Below, in pieces: positions 33,668 through 35,154 of a stretch of DNA of 35,154 nt. This DNA comes from Bacteriovoracaceae bacterium (GTDB taxonomy: Bacteria; Bdellovibrionota; Bacteriovoracia; Bacteriovoracales; Bacteriovoracaceae), in assembly GCA_023151145.1 (NCBI GenBank), contig JAKLJM010000001.1, positions 1-35,154 on the forward strand. The letters are read 5' to 3'. Within the stretch, counting starts at the first letter, position 1. Every line of letters starts with the position of its first letter. The position numbers were made by a program, and so were the translations under genes. The notes under the pieces are model-generated. The model had not been told where the DNA came from. It saw nothing but the letters and a program-made list of their open reading frames with translations, and did not search any database.

Positions 33668-35154
33668 TTACTGATTTTGCTCTCTATAGAGCATAATCAC
33701 TCTTAAAAGTTCATTTGAAGTGTCATGTAGGGTCTTTAGATTAATTTTTTCAACTACATGTATACCAATAAGCGCAGCATTTGCTTGCACAATAATTTCA
33801 TTTGATATCTGATGAAAACGGTTGTGTATTTTGCTTAATTCAACCAAGTGTTCATTGTTAAAATCTCTTGTATCTTCTAGTAACCACCGACCAAGCATAC
33901 ATTGGCTGGAAGCATCGTCTGATGCTTTCAGCGTTCCATCAGGGGAATTGCTATAGGCGATGATTTTTTCCTTAAATTTTAAATGAATCATAACTACATC
34001 ATCGAAATCCAATCTTGTGTTTAACTTAATCACAAAAGTCGTATTCTTAGTATTTTGCTCGAGATATAATTTTCCTCGGTGCGCTTGAATGATACCGAAT
34101 GAAATACTAAGCCCCATCCCGGTTCCTTCACCTTGTTTCTTTGTGGTGAAGAAGGGATCCATCATATTCTTAGCAATGTCAGCATCAATACCCATTCCAC
34201 TATCAATGATTTTAATTTTCACTACTCCATCTGTTTTGATAGCATCAAGCTTAACCCATTTATGGTCGTTATCTTTAATAGCATCAATTGCATTGGAAAT
34301 AAGATTGACTACGACTTGAACAATTTGAACTTCATTAACAATGATAATTATTTTTTCAAACTGTTTACGATCATAGAGAACAGATATTTCATTATGTTTT
34401 ATTTTTGCACCAAGAAGATCTAAACTTTCATCTATGATTTTTGATAAATGAACATTGGCCCTTTCTTCTCTATTACTATCACGTGAAAATAATTTTATTC
34501 CACGAATGATCTTGTCGATGCGAGCAGCGTTGTTAAGAATTTTTAAAAGTTTATCATTCAACTTTGTTCGATCTAAAGTTTCGTCATGATTTAAATCCGT
34601 TAACAATCTTTGAGTTGTACCGGTAATGGCAAATAAGGGATTATTAATTTCATGAGCAATTCCAGAAGTTAACTCTCCAATAGATGCTAACTTTGCACTT
34701 TGTAAGGACATCTCTCTGCGTTCTGCGAGCTCTCGTTGTTTTTTTAAAAAAGCTACATACGCAACAAAGCCCAAAATAATACTTAAAAGAATAATTGATG
34801 ATTCAATGATGATATTTTTAAACCACCACTGTAATATTTCATCTTTTGAGAATGAAACAAAAACGAACATATCAGAGAGGTTCATTTTTTCTACAGTATA
34901 AAGTTTTTTAATATTATCTAGTGGTGAAACCAGTTCACTGGTTAAGCGGGTTTCATTTGAAGCAATGAAATTTAAAAACTTATTGGTCAACAGGACTTGT
35001 TTGCCAATTAATTTTTCATCATACGGGTGAACAAAATACACTTTGTCACGTCCTCCCATGAGGACAACCTTTCCACTTTTTTCTAAAATTAATTCATGGA
35101 ATTTTTCTTTTAATTTCTCTAACTCTAGGGTGGCAATAAGTACGCCATTGAACT
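33668..35154 (-). CDS. Sensor histidine kinase with C-terminal CZB zinc domain (partial)
   Basis: The frame stays open from the track's M (35059) to the right edge, reading ...FNGVLIATLELEKLKEKFHE before it, so the true start is outside the window. Seen parts, in track numbering: the end of a Cache-like periplasmic sensor (VYFVHPYDEKLIGK), a transmembrane helix (about 83-104), HisKA with H136 (SGIAHEINNPL), and HATPase_c with N-box NLISNAIDAIK and the G-box strings DSGMGI and GTGMGLSIS. After the catalytic core comes a roughly 107-residue CZB-like domain: H359 (HLKFK), C387 (CMLGRWL), and H412/H416 (HNRFH). CZB domains bind zinc with three His and one Cys and sense zinc or hypochlorous acid in chemoreceptors and DgcZ. 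No response regulator is adjacent. Confidence 0.88.
   Translation of the reverse strand, partial: FNGVLIATLELEKLKEKFHELILEKSGKVVLMGGRDKVYFVHPYDEKLIGKQVLLTNKFLNFIASNETRLTSELVSPLDNIKKLYTVEKMNLSDMFVFVSFSKDEILQWWFKNIIIESSIILLSIILGFVAYVAFLKKQRELAERREMSLQSAKLASIGELTSGIAHEINNPLFAITGTTQRLLTDLNHDETLDRTKLNDKLLKILNNAARIDKIIRGIKLFSRDSNREERANVHLSKIIDESLDLLGAKIKHNEISVLYDRKQFEKIIIIVNEVQIVQVVVNLISNAIDAIKDNDHKWVKLDAIKTDGVVKIKIIDSGMGIDADIAKNMMDPFFTTKKQGEGTGMGLSISFGIIQAHRGKLYLEQNTKNTTFVIKLNTRLDFDDVVMIHLKFKEKIIAYSNSPDGTLKASDDASSQCMLGRWLLEDTRDFNNEHLVELSKIHNRFHQISNEIIVQANAALIGIHVVEKINLKTLHDTSNELLRVIMLYREQNQ

Noticed and set aside
34133-34423. 96-aa plus-strand ORF opposite the kinase HATPase domain
   Set aside because: Antisense to the N-box and G-box motifs of a strongly supported kinase.
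1-35154. CRISPR arrays, insertion sequences, prophage or tRNA genes
   Set aside because: No regularly spaced repeats, transposase or integrase ORFs, or cloverleaf-like sequence were seen on reading both strands.

Overview
The window is AT-rich, gene-dense bacterial chromosome. By family recognition it most resembles a predatory Bdellovibrionota lineage of the Bacteriovorax/Peredibacter type. The reasons are: low GC; Gram-negative envelope genes (LolA, a lipoprotein Slt-type transglycosylase, a YkuD_2-type L,D-transpeptidase); the ftsY-zapA-fau-rny gene order; a very large secreted lipoprotein with Ig-like parts; and many sensory proteins. The assignment is inference; no rRNA or other phylogenetic marker is present. 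I see no tRNA, rRNA, CRISPR array, insertion sequence or prophage, and no gene-free stretch over 300 bases once short genes are counted.

Layout. Bases 1-2.3 kb (minus): the 5' end of an outer-membrane-like protein gene, a membrane PAS protein with a decayed kinase-like ATPase domain, and a small secreted protein made of exact 29-residue two-cysteine repeats. 2.3-5.0 kb: leucine-dehydrogenase-type enzyme, a minimal [2Fe-2S] ferredoxin, a short hibernation-factor-like protein with a clear promoter, a tiny secreted-peptide ORF and a glutathione S-transferase. 5.0-9.3 kb (minus): a CNNM/CorC protein with a thioredoxin-reductase-like flavoprotein, then a Nudix / 7-8 TM protein / membrane zinc-ribbon operon. 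9.4-10.4 kb (plus): tRNA-dihydrouridine synthase. 10.3-15.2 kb (minus): probable operon ftsY-zapA-fau-rny-SDR-small membrane protein, joining membrane targeting, division, folate and RNA decay. 15.3-16.3 kb (plus): epmA. 16.3-18.7 kb (minus): a secreted DUF4214-like protein and an NtrC-type response regulator followed by a 56-residue ORF that looks like an isolated histidine-kinase DHp domain. 18.8-23.4 kb (plus): a 1505-residue lipoprotein. 23.4-24.7 kb (minus): rimO. 24.9-27.0 kb (plus): slt-like transglycosylase. 27.0-31.3 kb (minus): smc then lolA. 31.5-35.2 kb (minus): histidine kinase with a C-terminal CZB zinc domain (cut by the window edge), L,D-transpeptidase, and a secreted lipase-like hydrolase.

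The window mixes housekeeping genes (ftsY, smc, rny, rimO, dus, epmA, lolA) with envelope and sensing genes. The best candidates for something undescribed are three unusual histidine-kinase-like arrangements (pseudo-kinase at 196-1629, stand-alone DHp at 17162-17332, kinase-CZB fusion at 33668-35154), the large lipoprotein with repeated cysteine-framed modules, and the exact cysteine-repeat secreted protein. Two architectural habits recur: convergent genes whose stop codons abut or overlap with no terminator, and tiny ORFs whose stop codons overlap the next start codon.
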